A DNA stretch of 64,000 bases from contig NC_132971.1 of NCBI RefSeq assembly GCF_047496725.1, positions 5,444,501 through 5,508,500 on the forward strand, written 5' to 3'. The notes under the pieces are model-generated. The model made no database searches. It worked only from the letters and a program-made list of their open reading frames with translations, and was not told the DNA's origin. The first letter of the stretch is position 1, and each line of letters opens with the position of its first letter. The DNA is from Anoplolepis gracilipes (lineage: Eukaryota; Arthropoda; Insecta; Hymenoptera; Formicidae). Below, piece after piece: positions 1 to 12,459 of this stretch. Position numbers and translations under genes: made by a program.

Positions 1-197
1 ATTGCGAAGTACATTTGTGCGTGCAATATGATATCAATATCAAATTCTAAAAAATGAAGAATGCAACATATACTTGCATGTATATACTTTTATTCAATAA
101 CACATTTGCATTTGTGCAGACAATTGTGCAACTACTTTACATCCATGATTTTGTGTTAGTTACGTGCAGGATCATAAAACGTCGTTTTTTTTTTAAG

Positions 198-203
198 TTT
201 ATT
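198..203 (-). terminator. Amy: Amylase polyadenylation signal AATAAA
   Basis: A canonical AATAAA on the minus strand about 100 nt after the amylase stop codon, a normal position for the 3' end of a short insect 3' UTR. Another copy lies further downstream near 94-89, so the exact cleavage site is open. Confidence 0.55.
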
Positions 204-299
204 GACTGTGACGAGCTTCTTTCACCTATAGTTTCGCCTATAATCATACAAAATTAGATTAGATAATACTGCTGTATATTTGTTATCTTTCGTTTATCG

Positions 300-2148
300 T
301 TACTTATCGTTACTTATTGTACTGACCATAATATGAAGAACAAGCACACCTTCCGGTTCATTTGACAAAATTTCAATTCGAGCTTTACCAGAACCGTCAA
401 CCGTCACTGATTTTCCGGTACACTGGCCGTTGCCGACGTCTCCCGTTATGACATCGCAGTAAGTACCAGCAGGCAATCCAGTTTGCAACTCTTCGCTAAG
501 ATCACCTTCGACGTTCAAGGCGATGAAACCTATAGAACCGCGAGAGAAGGCGATCTGATTATTTCCATCGGTCCACCAGTTCTTCACCGGCTTATTTCCG
601 ACTAGATTGCGGAATTGGACCATGTGGTAAATCTGCGGCCATCTGTGTTCGCAGACCCAACCGTTGACACACCGATCATTGGAGATTTTAGGCGAAATGA
701 TGTTCTCATTCGAATCTGCTGGTGGTCCTTGACTGGGATCAGTAAAGTTGAAAGAACTCATGACTCGAGGATGACCATAAGGATAGGCAAGCATAAAAGC
801 TATCGCCATCTGTGAGTAATTAATAAATAATAAATAAGAAATTCGTGTTATTATTTTAAAATAGAAGATCTTGTTCGTATTTATAGATATTGTTATTTCG
901 AAGCATCAAACTCTATACCTTGTACGGTTTTGGGTCTTTATACGTTAGAATCGAAGCTCCGCCGGCACCGTGGCCTCTCTGATTATCATGATTGTCAACC
1001 ATGACTAACGCGTCCTCAGAAGATAGCATTCTCCAAGCTTTCGGATTGTCGAACGTTTTTAGCCTCGCCAATTTGTCCTGACCACGGAACATACTACCCA
1101 AAGTTATTCCGTATTGAAACTCGATAACATTTGCAAAGTTGTTGTATTCGAATTTGCTAACAGCTTCGCCACCGAGATCAATAACTTCTTGATAGATATA
1201 AGGTGGCATATTCGATGCAAATCCAGCTTTTGTGGATAGATTTTTTGTCTTGTCGTATATAAAATCAAGATCTTGTGGCCACATGTGTTTAGCTGCGTCA
1301 ATGCTACAAAATATTAAAATAGAAAGAAACACAACATATTTTTTTAACATGTGTATAATAATAACAGTTATAAACCATTGTGCTATTGGAATGTGTTTAA
1401 CAACAGAATAGAAAAGCGCGTGATTCCGTAAAGAAGATCTATTTATGATAGAAAAAACATTCAATAATATTATTTTTCAAACAAAAATTTTGCAGCATTT
1501 TGCTTTTTGTAAATCATTATAATTATTATTATCCGAGAACAGTATGTGAATCGTAATTAATTCGTGAGTGTTCTCAATAGTATCGCACAGGCTCATGTAA
1601 AGTTGCATCGAGTAACGCGAGATGTTCCATGCATTTTGCCGTTCTTATTGTCAGATATCTTATTACAGATGACCGCTAATTTCGAATACTTTTTATTTCG
1701 CAGACGAGATCGGTAGCTAACACGGCTTTGGTCAGAGATTCAACATCCAAGACTGTTATTTCCACGCCAAATTACGAATCGACTCGTTAAATTAATTAAC
1801 GCTATTTAATTAAAATTTTTATTATTTGGATATCGCGAGCTTCGTTGAATTTAATCGCATTCGCGATCACCTCTGTATTTGCCAAAGGCGCTATTCTTGC
1901 TGCCGTATCGATGCAACACGGTGGCTAACGCACCGAAGGTCAAAGTTCATTGCAACCCATGGAAAATGATGCGACGAAGTAACATTATTTATTTGCGTTG
2001 TAATTTACTTGCGGATAACACGCGATAGTTAGAGTAGTGAGAATTAATTTATTTACGAGCTGCCGTGACTACATATTAATTGATCAAGTTATTTAAAACA
2101 TTCGACCTATTGCTGCGTACTTATATTTGCTAAAAATTATTTATTGTA

Positions 2149-2194
<46 letters not shown>

Positions 2195-4896
2195 ATATAG
2201 AATATATATATATATATATTTATTTATTAATTATAATATCGTATATGTGTATATAAAAGAAATAAAATTATTATCGCAATTACATATACGGACATACACG
2301 TGATTTGATTCAAGTAAGAAGATATAGATGAAAGAAAGATAAAATTAATATTTCAATTCGCATTAGTTAATGAAAATACGACTTCTTTGCTTTTTTTATA
2401 CTTTCTTGCACTATAGTTTCAAATAATATTACATTGCAAACTAAGGACATAATATTAATTTGTAATAATTTTATCGTTACGTCCGACAAGTTCATAATAA
2501 AGAAAGAAGAATTTACTGCAAAATGACACCTTTTAAAAGTCAATATTTATCAATATTTTTCTATTTTGTTGTTGCTAAAGTAAGAAAATTTTGTTGAATA
2601 AATTTGTGTTTGTAGCAACGCACAAATTAAAAAATAAAATAGTCTATCTTTGCATTTTGAAATTATTACTGTTTTGAAATAAGAATTAATCTATGTATAT
2701 TATATTAGAAGTAATGAATATTATAAATAGCATACACGTTTTTTAGAGAAACTATTTTCAAAGTATTATAAGCATTTTTTGCTACCTACATAATTAATAC
2801 AAAATTTGACAGAATAAAATAAGCTTTGCCAAAACAAACTTGTTTCTTTTGTACACGTATCGCGATTTTAATCGCACTTTTGTACCCGTCAAGATTTCTT
2901 AATACGCGCGATCAACGCCACATTCCTTTTCGAAATATAGTATATATATATACGCGAGACAGTTCGCGGATGCGGGATGTGCGTATAACGCAGTCTTCGT
3001 AAAGACGGCATCGCGCTCCGTTATCATTCCCGACGCGTATATCGCTCTTCCGCTTGTAAAGCCACCGTTCGGTACGAGAGATGGTACGATTTCGCTGCAG
3101 GTTACAATTACGAGCGAGATGCGTAATTAAAAGCTGATGTCTCTCATTTATTAATGCTACCAGACGAGTCGGGCCTCTGCCGCCCGGTGCACCGCTCTCG
3201 TCCGGTTTAATGTTAAACATCATCAGTCTTCGGCGCATCCTTGATGCAAGAAGAGAAAGAAAAACAGAAAGAGAAAGAGGAATGATGCTGCAGAGTGCAC
3301 GAGTCTCACGAGTTTACACTTTACGTTTGGAGATAAGAGAAACGGAAAATTTTATGTCTTATTTGCATATATATATATATATATTTTTGCGCAGGAATAT
3401 GAATCCATTATACATGGATATTGCGTGTAGATAGGAATTATCGACAAGCGCTATCGTTGATCAAATGGCTTAGTTAATATTATGTCTTTTCTGCCTAATT
3501 AATCTTGGGCTGATTGTGAAAAATTATAAATGATACGTTATCACAAAATTCGTTATCATTGAAAAGTATTATTAAAAAACAATCGATATTTCCTAAAACT
3601 TTTTTAATATTTTTTATAAATCGAATAATTTTTACATATGTATAAAAGAAATCAAACTTTCCGTCAATGATTCTAGATAAAAAAAAAAAATATATATTAT
3701 ACGGTAGATATTATGCTGTAAATCTATGTAATTAAATATATAGTTACCGGAAGCCAGCTACTCCAAGATCGACGACCTTATCGAAAAATTTAATTATTTT
3801 ACGTCGAACATATTCCTTGCTTTGATTGAGATCGTGAAGGCCAGATAGTTCACAGATTCTAACTTCGGTAGCATTGTTGTAATTCTGGATTTGGCACGGA
3901 GGTGTGTGAAAGTCCTTTGAGTTATATGGGACTTCTGGATAATCGAACTTGCTCGTATCTGCTGATGAGCTACCGGTACCGTATGCGGGTTGTGCGTCCT
4001 TTGTCATGTGATTAACGACTGCATCGACGTATATCAACACACCGGCCTTTTTACATCTCTTTACCATGTCCTTAAATTCGGATTCATTTCCGGATCGAGT
4101 TATAATTTTATAGGATATTGGCTGATATCTCTCAAACCAAGGTCTGTCTTTTATTACGAGATTCTCGTTTACAGGAGAAACCTATATTTACAGAAAAAAT
4201 CTTGTTTTATAAAAGAAAAATGATACAAAGTTATCTTTTATCATATTTTTTAGAGTATATGATATATACAGTTTTTAATTATAGCATTAACTCTAGTTTT
4301 TATCTGCTTTAAAAAAATACATACTATAATATATATATTATGTTAATGTACGAGAACGATATTAACAAAAATAAGTTTATAAATACAGGGTAAACGTTAT
4401 ATAGTTTGTATTACTCTTTGTTTTTCTGTTTACATTTACATTATTTGAGACAAAAACAAAAACATCTTGATACTGCTACGAAAAGATATATAAAAAATGT
4501 TTATTATTCTTATGTAAAGTATGTTCAAGAATCTTTTTAAGTAAAAGATAAAAATGTTGGAATATTACAAAACCTTACTTTTTTCGAATACATTTATCTT
4601 GATATTTTACACAGATTATTTTAAAATATCTTTTAAATTGTGTAAAATTAATTAATATTATTATTAAAAAGTAAAAAAATTTTATACACTAAAAATAATT
4701 CATACATATTTATTATACATACTTGTACACCACCGTAGCCCTTGGGACCAAGGAAATCCTCGCATTCTTTGGCGATGTCTTTGAACTTCCATTCGAACAA
4801 GTGAACCATAGTTGTTCTGCCATCCTGATAATGCGGATCCTTGTGGGCGAGTGCGAGCGCCAAGAAAGACGTAAAAATTAAAACGAAGACTGACAT
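300..4896 (-). CDS. Amy: Secreted alpha-amylase (GH13), complete, 4 exons
   Basis: Hydrolyses internal alpha-1,4 bonds of starch and glycogen; a secreted digestive enzyme. Exons on the minus strand are 4896-4723, 4181-3748, 1303-919 and 809-300, with GT-AG junctions and phases that join into 500 aa, the usual animal length. The ATG at 4896 opens a signal peptide (MSVFVLIFTSFLALALA). Further upstream the frame offers only a TTG. Seen motifs: GFRIDAAKHM with nucleophile D205, EVID with acid E242, and VDNHDNQRGHG with D309. The likely chloride ligands R203, N307 and R346 (GHPRVMSS) are kept, so it should be chloride-dependent and active. Domain C ends near the TAA at 300-302. Introns are 541, 2444 and 109 nt; the long one holds an AT microsatellite. 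No frameshift or internal stop is present. The family call is very sure; which paralogue it is cannot be told. Confidence 0.96.
2154..2219. repeat. (TA)n microsatellite in amylase intron 2
   Basis: Two nearly pure TA runs separated by a short interruption. It lies in the 2.4-kb intron between exons 2 and 3 of the amylase gene; the rest of that intron is plain AT-rich sequence. Confidence 0.9.
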
Positions 4897-4931
4897 GGTG
4901 ATGCCAAACTTGAGAATTAATTGCAACAATC

Positions 4932-4962
4932 TGAGTTTCTACGCTCTGACTGACAATTTATA
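4932..4962 (-). promoter_or_regulatory. Amylase core promoter: TATA box and initiator
   Basis: On the minus strand TATAAA (4962-4957) lies 30 nt upstream of the A of a TCAGATT initiator (A at 4932), which is ideal insect TATA-Inr spacing. Transcription from there gives a 5' UTR of about 35 nt before the ATG at 4896. A second TCAGTC sits at about 4954-4949, too close to the TATA box to be its start site. The assignment is by motif and spacing only. Confidence 0.7.
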
Positions 4963-7053
4963 GACAGTTATGTTGCTGATAAAACTTTTCCGCTTTTTTG
5001 CGCGATTATTAATGATGATAGATGGTAATGATGCGATACTATAATATAATGTATGTCACTAAGTTAAAATTAATATATAGAGCAAATCGATAATTGCCGT
5101 TGCATTTGTCATCTTTTTCTAAGGAAGTGACATTAATGACTGATGGTTAAGGTGATTACTTTGCAGGTAACAATTGTTGTTATAGTTCATTGATAAACTA
5201 ACGATAACATACAACCGTACCATATCGTGCAAACTGTTGGGAAAAAACGCGGAAAAAACATACTTGAAGTTTTACATTACATAAGATCTTTGTCATAAAT
5301 AGTAGACAAATTTAAGTAGAATTTAGGCAATTATTTGCCTTTAAATTTTGTTACTATAATATCGTAGAAAATCATTAATTCAATTGTATCCTTTTTTTGA
5401 TAACGTCTAGTTGGCATGATCAGCGGTCTTTTTAAAAGACCATTAACACTGACGCGACAGCTTCAATAGCAGATGGCACGATTGATAAATCGGGACAGAC
5501 TAAATCTCGTGATATTTCATATCATAAGCATAATCGGGATGCTGGAAAGGTAATTATTTGCAATGCGCCTGCCACCTGACGCTTCTAACGAGTCGAGTCG
5601 ATCAGGAAACAACAAGGTCGGCAGAGGCACGAGTGCGAAATGTCACAATAATATTCATCGATCTTTTTGACGTAACACCTTTTGCTTTTTATTTGGAATT
5701 ATTTGTCTGCGATTTATCATCTCGTTGACCGCTCAGCATTTGCCACGCGAGCCGCGTGGAAATATGGTGGAGCATAAAAGCGTAATCCATGTGTTGAGCG
5801 AATTACGTGCGTGTGAGATTTACGCAAAAAATAACGTGAATATCATTGTAGTCGAAATAGCAAGCATTGATAATGGAACTTTTAAGCTTTTTGTAACTCT
5901 AAGAATTTTATTATTTTTTTCTATCATATAGATATCCAATTATGAATATCAACAGATGCTTAAAAATTATGAAGTAAAATAAAGGACTTTTCTGACATCA
6001 CGGATTTTTTTTATTTATAGTTAACCTGATTTGGCTACGGTATATCACAGTAGTATACAGATCGAACTTTAGATAGAATTATATCGATTGCCAGCGAGAA
6101 CTAATGGTTCGAACTTTATATAATTCCATGAAACTCTGTTTCTCTTTTTTTCCTGTTATAGCTTTAATTTTTAAGACGAAAAAATGTATATATAGTATAT
6201 CTCTTACATATAGAATATATCTCTTGTGTAAAAAAAGAGGGAAAGATACATGTACAAAATTAGACTAAATATATATATTTCTTAATTAATATACGATTTG
6301 AACTAAAATTACAACATACAATATTACATGTTATCAAATTTGTATTAAACGAAGATTTTCTTTTATGTGTGTGCGTTATTATTATAAAAAAAGATAGATA
6401 TATGGAAGACCCACGATGATAACATTGAATTTGTTGAATACACGATACAAACCAATATGATCGTTAAAATAGCAAAGAAGAATTAGATAAAAAAAAAATC
6501 ATTAAATTAACACGTTTACTATCACTATAATTATTTAGTTTATTTTATATTAAAATTTCACTTTAGTTTTCTTAAAAAGTGATTTTAGCAGGATAAAGTC
6601 ATCAAGACAAGATGTATAAAATTTTGAGCGCTTAGAAGTGTTGGTAGTACAAGCGCAAACTATTTGGACGCGCCTGCGCGTCGATGACAGTGAACATGTT
6701 AATTAACTTTAATCAAAGTCACCTTAAACAAGTGAAAATAATATTTGCACGAAACTTTGTGTTGCATTCAGCTCAATTGCATTACTGATTAACATTTTAA
6801 CGAGGAGTTCGCGCTATTAGGTCAACGATATTATATATATATATATTATATATATTTTTTACATATATATCTTACGTATAAAACAATAGAAATATCGCTG
6901 CGCACAAACAGACAGCGGTACATAGATAAATGTATCCACACTCATAAACATGTCATTGACACCTATGCAATCAAGCTGTGAATACGACAGTAATAAAACA
7001 TTACCAATAGTGACAAACGCAGCTGCATTTAATGTTTTACACTGTTGTTGACA

Positions 7054-7084
<31 letters not shown>

Positions 7085-8137
7085 TGCATTTTGAGCTATA
7101 TTTTATATTAAAGTTTGCTAAAAAAAAATGTTAAAGTGCTTCATGTAATTCTCTATCAGACTGATTTTCAAACCTTGTTATCAAGAACACGCATGCGTGA
7201 GAAATCTTTAATGCATTTTCGTTATTTACAACGGACTGAAATATAACTGATTGCATATAGTCGCATGCAATTACATCTAGTTAAACACTACGGCAATAAC
7301 GTTCGTTTTAGCGAAATTTATCTGGCGAGTATTCAGACTTCTGTTGTTTATCCGGACCATAGCTTTGCTACGATCTCTGGTTTCTGATTATTGATGGTGC
7401 AATTGAAAAAAAGAATGAATTTCTTACGTTGAGTACTAATGTCTAGGAAAGCGCCTACAGCAACATCAATCAAGCTCTCCAGGAATCATTCGTTAGTGTC
7501 AAATCGCCGTCCACATTATCCAGAAATGATAAGGAATTTATTTCGCATCGTGGCTATAATATCAGATCTATTTTTACAAGCGTATATAGTATTTCTCTGA
7601 GATCGTTATTGTAACCATATTAGATATAATCCTATAATGAGAAGTTCGACAATAATGTGGTTTCGTTGATTAATAATAAAAATATTAAATAGAATAAGAA
7701 AAAAATCAGTAAAAATAATGAAAAGTGTATGAAAATGTATGACAGTTTATAGGTAGTTTAGAGGTAAAAAATAATAAAAATAATTGCATGAGATAAATTA
7801 TATCTAAATTGATATAAAAATATGTAAATAATAAATTAATATATAACAAAACGGCGTCTCTAGACGCATACATTTCTCATTCGATTAATTATTTGCTCGC
7901 AATGACGCATCCATTTAATTGAACGATACTATATCGAGTGCCTGCCAACGATAGAGAAAGCGTAATGAACGAAGCGACGGATGCATTTTCGTGTACATTG
8001 CACATATTTATGTTTTTGCACATTTTACGTTTAACAGAGATATATATATTTTTTTCCCTGCAACAATAACACGAGCGCGATTGTCATGTTCCACAACTGC
8101 GGACAATCGAGAGACAGAGCTTAATGGAATCTCTCGA
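4963..8137. other. Intergenic, upstream of amylase
   Basis: About 3.2 kb of AT-rich DNA between the amylase promoter and the 3' end of the BTB gene. It should hold the amylase upstream control region, but no specific enhancer motif can be claimed. A TA run (about 6833-6856) and a TC run (7056-7084) are the only simple repeats. Short open frames here have no protein-like features. Confidence 0.6.
7056..7084. repeat. (TC)n microsatellite
   Basis: A near-perfect TC dinucleotide run in intergenic DNA. Confidence 0.9.
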
Positions 8138-8143
8138 TTTATT
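8138..8143 (-). terminator. Candidate polyadenylation signal of the BTB gene
   Basis: AATAAA on the minus strand about 320 nt after the distal stop (TAA at 8466-8468) of the BTB gene. If this is the 3' end, the mRNA includes the whole downstream open frame, so the frame after the first stop would be present in the transcript. Confidence 0.4.
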
Positions 8144-8465
8144 ATATATCTAGAAATGGCGACGCTCATCTTCACGGCTGAAAAAAACGCGACACCGGAT
8201 AACACTGTTAAAACTCCGGAGAAGCAGCTGAATATACGCACGATGTGATGAAGATATAGTGCGCGTCGTTCTGCGTCGACGTTAGACATAATTAAAGCAT
8301 AATTAACGTCGCGCGCGCAATGCTTCCTTAAGACATAAAAGATAACTCTACGCGGAGCGCTGACGCGCCTCGATATCTTTGAATGGATGGAGAAATCGTA
8401 GAGCCGTAATAGACGCAAGGTCGTTCAAATATCCAGACGAAAGCGACGAAACGGATCATCGGAAT

Positions 8466-9407
8466 TTAGAATATGTGCGTTTTGTACAACCAGACCAGGT
8501 TCGCGCGGCCCTCGTGCCTCAGCACTATCCTGATGTAAAGTCCACCCACCGCCTCGAGCGATCGACCTCCCGGCTGCTCCTGCTGCTGCGGTTGCTGCTG
8601 TTGCGATTCTCCGAACTGCTGTAGTTGCGATTCCTCCTTTCGTTGCATTTTCTGATCTTCTTGTTGCGCTGGTGTCTCTATTTTCTGCTCCGCGAGCAGT
8701 TCTTGACGTATCTCCTCTATGGGTTGGGCTTCCTCTCCCTGCTCACGCAGTCGCGCTTGCTCGCTACTTTCCAGCGGTTGCGATAGTTTATCTTTCTGTT
8801 TTCGCGACTGCTTATCATCCTGCTTTTGACGTTGCTGTTCATCTTTTAATAAACGTATCTGTTGTTCCTCTTTCTTCTGCGGTTCCGTTTCTTTATTCTT
8901 CTTCGGCGTAATCTGTTGCTCCGCTTGTTCGAGTTTGTTTCGTAATTTCTGCTCCTTTACTTCCAGCTTCCGTTGCAATTGTTGCTCTTGTTGCTCTAAT
9001 TTTTGCTGCTTCTCTTCTCGTTCCAGTTTACGTTGCAGCTGCTGCTCCTCCTGTTCCATCTTTTGTCGCAATTCCTGTTCTTCCTGTTTGCGCTGCTGTT
9101 GCTCTTGTTGGATCTTTCGTTGTTCCCTATCCTTCTCTATTTTCTGACGAACTTGCTGTTGTAGATGACCCGGTTCTTTTCGTTGTAATTGCGCATCTTC
9201 CTGCTTTTGTTCCTGCTGATGCTGCGATTCTTGCGACCGTGGCTCTTGCTCCACATGAACCTGAACCTGAAGCTGAGACTCCTTTTGCTCTTTTCCCTGT
9301 GCAACAATATCGTCCATCGGCACCGTTCCTTCGTCGGGGCCAGAAATATCCTCGTTTCGTCGAGGCTCATCCGAAACGGCCGCGATTAATGCGGCCGTGG
9401 CCAGAGG
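8466..9407 (-). CDS. In-frame open extension after the BTB stop codon (readthrough candidate)
   Basis: The frame of the last BTB exon continues without another stop for 313 codons after the TAA at 9408-9410, ending at TAA 8466-8468. The first about 30 codons (starting PLATAALIAAVSDEP) are ordinary sequence. A long Gln/Glu/Lys/Arg-rich stretch with heptad-like QQ and EE runs follows (probable coiled coil). The last about 25 residues are non-repetitive and end YIRIVLRHEGRANLVWLYK before HIF. That terminus looks like a folded or conserved motif, not leftover 3' UTR. No splice pair that removes the stop and keeps frame is visible. Options are translational readthrough, a separate second product, or a sequencing error at the stop. 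The first in-frame ATG downstream (about 9317) would leave out the start of the extension. Confidence 0.65.
   Translation of the reverse strand, partial: PLATAALIAAVSDEPRRNEDISGPDEGTVPMDDIVAQGKEQKESQLQVQVHVEQEPRSQESQHQQEQKQEDAQLQRKEPGHLQQQVRQKIEKDREQRKIQQEQQQRKQEEQELRQKMEQEEQQLQRKLEREEKQQKLEQQEQQLQRKLEVKEQKLRNKLEQAEQQITPKKNKETEPQKKEEQQIRLLKDEQQRQKQDDKQSRKQKDKLSQPLESSEQARLREQGEEAQPIEEIRQELLAEQKIETPAQQEDQKMQRKEESQLQQFGESQQQQPQQQEQPGGRSLEAVGGLYIRIVLRHEGRANLVWLYKTHIF
9376..9398 (-). promoter_or_regulatory. RNA hairpin 9 nt downstream of the BTB stop
   Basis: On the transcript strand ACGGCCGC pairs perfectly with GCGGCCGT around a 7-nt loop (ATTAATC). The first stem base is 9 nt after the TAA. 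Stable stems starting about 8 nt after a stop are a known feature of insect readthrough candidates. The stop context is AAC TAA CCT, with C in the +4 position. Confidence 0.65.
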
Positions 9408-12406
9408 TTAGTTGCTACCAGAATGTTTTTGATCCGATCCGGCGTCAGAGTTGCTCGAGCTCAAGGTCGTGTTGCTGCCGTACGGATCCAGCGACGATTG
9501 GACCGACATACTGCGACCCTGTCTTCTCACTCTGTGGGGGGAGAGTTTCCTGGGGTCGACACTGGTTGGGTCTGCCTGCAACAAATTCCCACATAAAGAA
9601 ACTGATCGCACTATCATTCGCATCGCGAGATGAATGTTTTCGCAACGAGAGTTTTTACAATATTAATTAATTATATGAAAGAATAGTTTCTGTAATTTAA
9701 AACGGAATATGTGAAAAAGCAACGCGCACCTGATAAGCCAATGCGTTCATGATGATTTCCGGCGGCACTAATCCCAACTGGTTCACCTCGTGCATCAGTA
9801 CGGTAGCCGGGATTTTGTGAAACTGGATATACTCGATAAAGTTACCCATTACGTCTTTCAACGGTGTATTTTGGTTGTTGTCGCAATATTTTTTACTCCA
9901 CATTAGCGCTGCCTGAAAATGAAGCTAATTAGTTTTGACGAAATGTTGGGCAAGAAATTTTGGCTAAATGTCGTTAGATTTACTTGAAATTTCGTAAATT
10001 CATCTGCTCGTAGTTCTTCTCTGGCAAGTATTAACCGGACAACGTGTTGCGGCAGTAATGTGAAGGATCCTAAATTCAATACTTCGTTGCCGTGTTCATC
10101 AACGAACTCCAGCACCTGAGTTCCATAATAATATATAATAATAATAATGAATACAGTAATAATATATACATGCAAAGATTGTAAAGTTATTATATACATA
10201 TATATGTATATAAGTATAAGAATAAATTAAAACTAGAATTATTTCTGAATTTTTATAAAATTTTAATTTTTCTATATACATTGGTTGTAAGATTCTGACA
10301 TTATTAATAAATATGCTTATGAATTAATGCCATATTTATAAAAAATAATTAAATTTATTAAAGTTTAATATATTGAGAATCTTTACGATTGCATGTGAAT
10401 TTACCCTTTGCACCAAAGATTTCGTGCATTTATATTGAATATAACGCTCTGCTGATGCTAATAAAGCGCAGACCGTATCGACAGTTATACAGTATTGAAT
10501 GAAACCATGACAGGCTTGTTTAAGCTCTTCCAATCCATAATAATCAGCGGCATTCATAACACCTGCGGACATAAATGCATCCTTTATAAATCGCCGATTA
10601 ATTTCAAAGATAAAATATTCAATCTTTTTTCGTTATGTATATAAGTTATCTTATAAACTTCTACTTTCTAAGTATTTAGATCGCAAATATCGGATAAGAT
10701 ACACTGATAAGAAATATATAGTCAGTAATGATTAATCTCTTTGTGGTAAATAATAGACATTCTAATTGGCTTGTTAGGCTTATTATATAATGAATTGATT
10801 ACCAAGCAAAGTCCTAGGCTGTAATGTCACACATCCCGTGTGAATGTACTCGATCAGCTGCCGGAAGACATCGGGCTCGAATTCCTCGATAATCAGCGTG
10901 TGATGCTGATTTGATTGTGGCTACGATACAAAAGTAAAATGCAAATATCTAAATGAAGAAATAAGAAAGGTGGAGAAGCTTAAATCCCGTGCTAAGCAAC
11001 TTGCATTCCGTAAGTGGAATTCCGTAAGGACTGTCGTAATAGTAAATCAAATTTACTAATTTATATAGTGGAAGGTGAAATATTATAATGAGGAGACATT
11101 TTAGTAATATTTTCACAAAAATAATTTTAGTGCCACAAACTACTGTGCATTTAACATTAATAAGATAAGTAAAAGTGTATCGTTCAACTAAGCAACTGAT
11201 CGAACCAGCGAACATATTCAGGTGTATTATTTGTTGATACTTTTTAACTAAATTATATTATTTTATTTTATCTATGTATCTCTTTACAATACTAAAAATT
11301 ATATATACATATATTATCTATAATATACAGTAATGTCAATAATATCATAGTTCGTTCGCTTGGTTGATTTATAAAAGTGAGTTACTGTCAATATATGATC
11401 AAACATAGTGAATACTGTAATCGTGCCAATCTACAACTACAGTGGGGATTTGATGATTACAATAATACAATTCAATCGTTCATGCATAAGTCAGAAGACA
11501 GAATTACGCATTTAATCATATGAATTTTAGATATTCAAACACTCTTAATGATTGTTTCTTTTTGAAAGACGCGTAAAAGAGCAATCACAAAATGAAAAGG
11601 AGTGTTTGATTAAATAGAAAGTCAAACTGACAAACATTGACTTGACAACATACAAATCTCAAATAGTCTCCTCTAAAGGTAGTTTCTAAAGAAAATCAAC
11701 GAATACAAAATCATGGAGTTCATGGAGACAGAATCGTAAAAATGCAGTGAGCAGAAAATTGCAGTAAAGAAATAAAGAGGGTGAGATGTAGAGAGACATC
11801 GATATGGTGTGGATTAGACGTGAGATGGGGAAATGACACAGGAAAATGGGATAGGATTTCAATCGGTGTGTAAAATTGTACGTAAAAGTGACGTTCAAAG
11901 TACCTCTTGGATGGGGGCCAGTTGCTGCGTGAACCCTGACCGCTACACGACATATACAAATGCACGCTTACTATTTCTATCCTCGTTATTCATTTCGAAT
12001 TGATTAGCCACGATAAATATGCAAAGTGTCCCAAAAAAAGAAGCGGAAAATTGTCGCTTCATTAAAGTGCGCTTAAATTTTGATTAATTGAAAGAGTGAA
12101 ATTATAGTATACATTATTTATTAATTAATAAATTAACAAAGTTTAGAGAGAGAAATGAAGAGTAATAAATTTTCTTTAAATTAAAATTACTCAAAATAAA
12201 TACAGTTAATATAAATAATTATTGGGGCGCCTTGTACATTACACGTGTTGGTCTGTCTCATATCTGAGAAATTGTCATCATATTTATTATATGCATGTGT
12301 TATTTACAAAACGACTATCATTTCCTGAACTTTACAATTAATATATACACGCATATTGATTTTAAGAAAAAAATGAAAACTATTCAATAAATAAATAAAT
12401 AAATAA

Positions 12407-12459
<53 letters not shown>

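Noticed and set aside
8008..8418. 136-codon minus-strand frame downstream of the BTB gene
   Set aside because: It lies in the likely 3' UTR and runs over the candidate polyadenylation signal; no motif is present.
8672..9147. Plus-strand open frames rich in Ser/Cys or Ala/Val opposite the BTB tail
   Set aside because: They are complements of the CAG/GAG-rich minus-strand repeat and have no features of their own.
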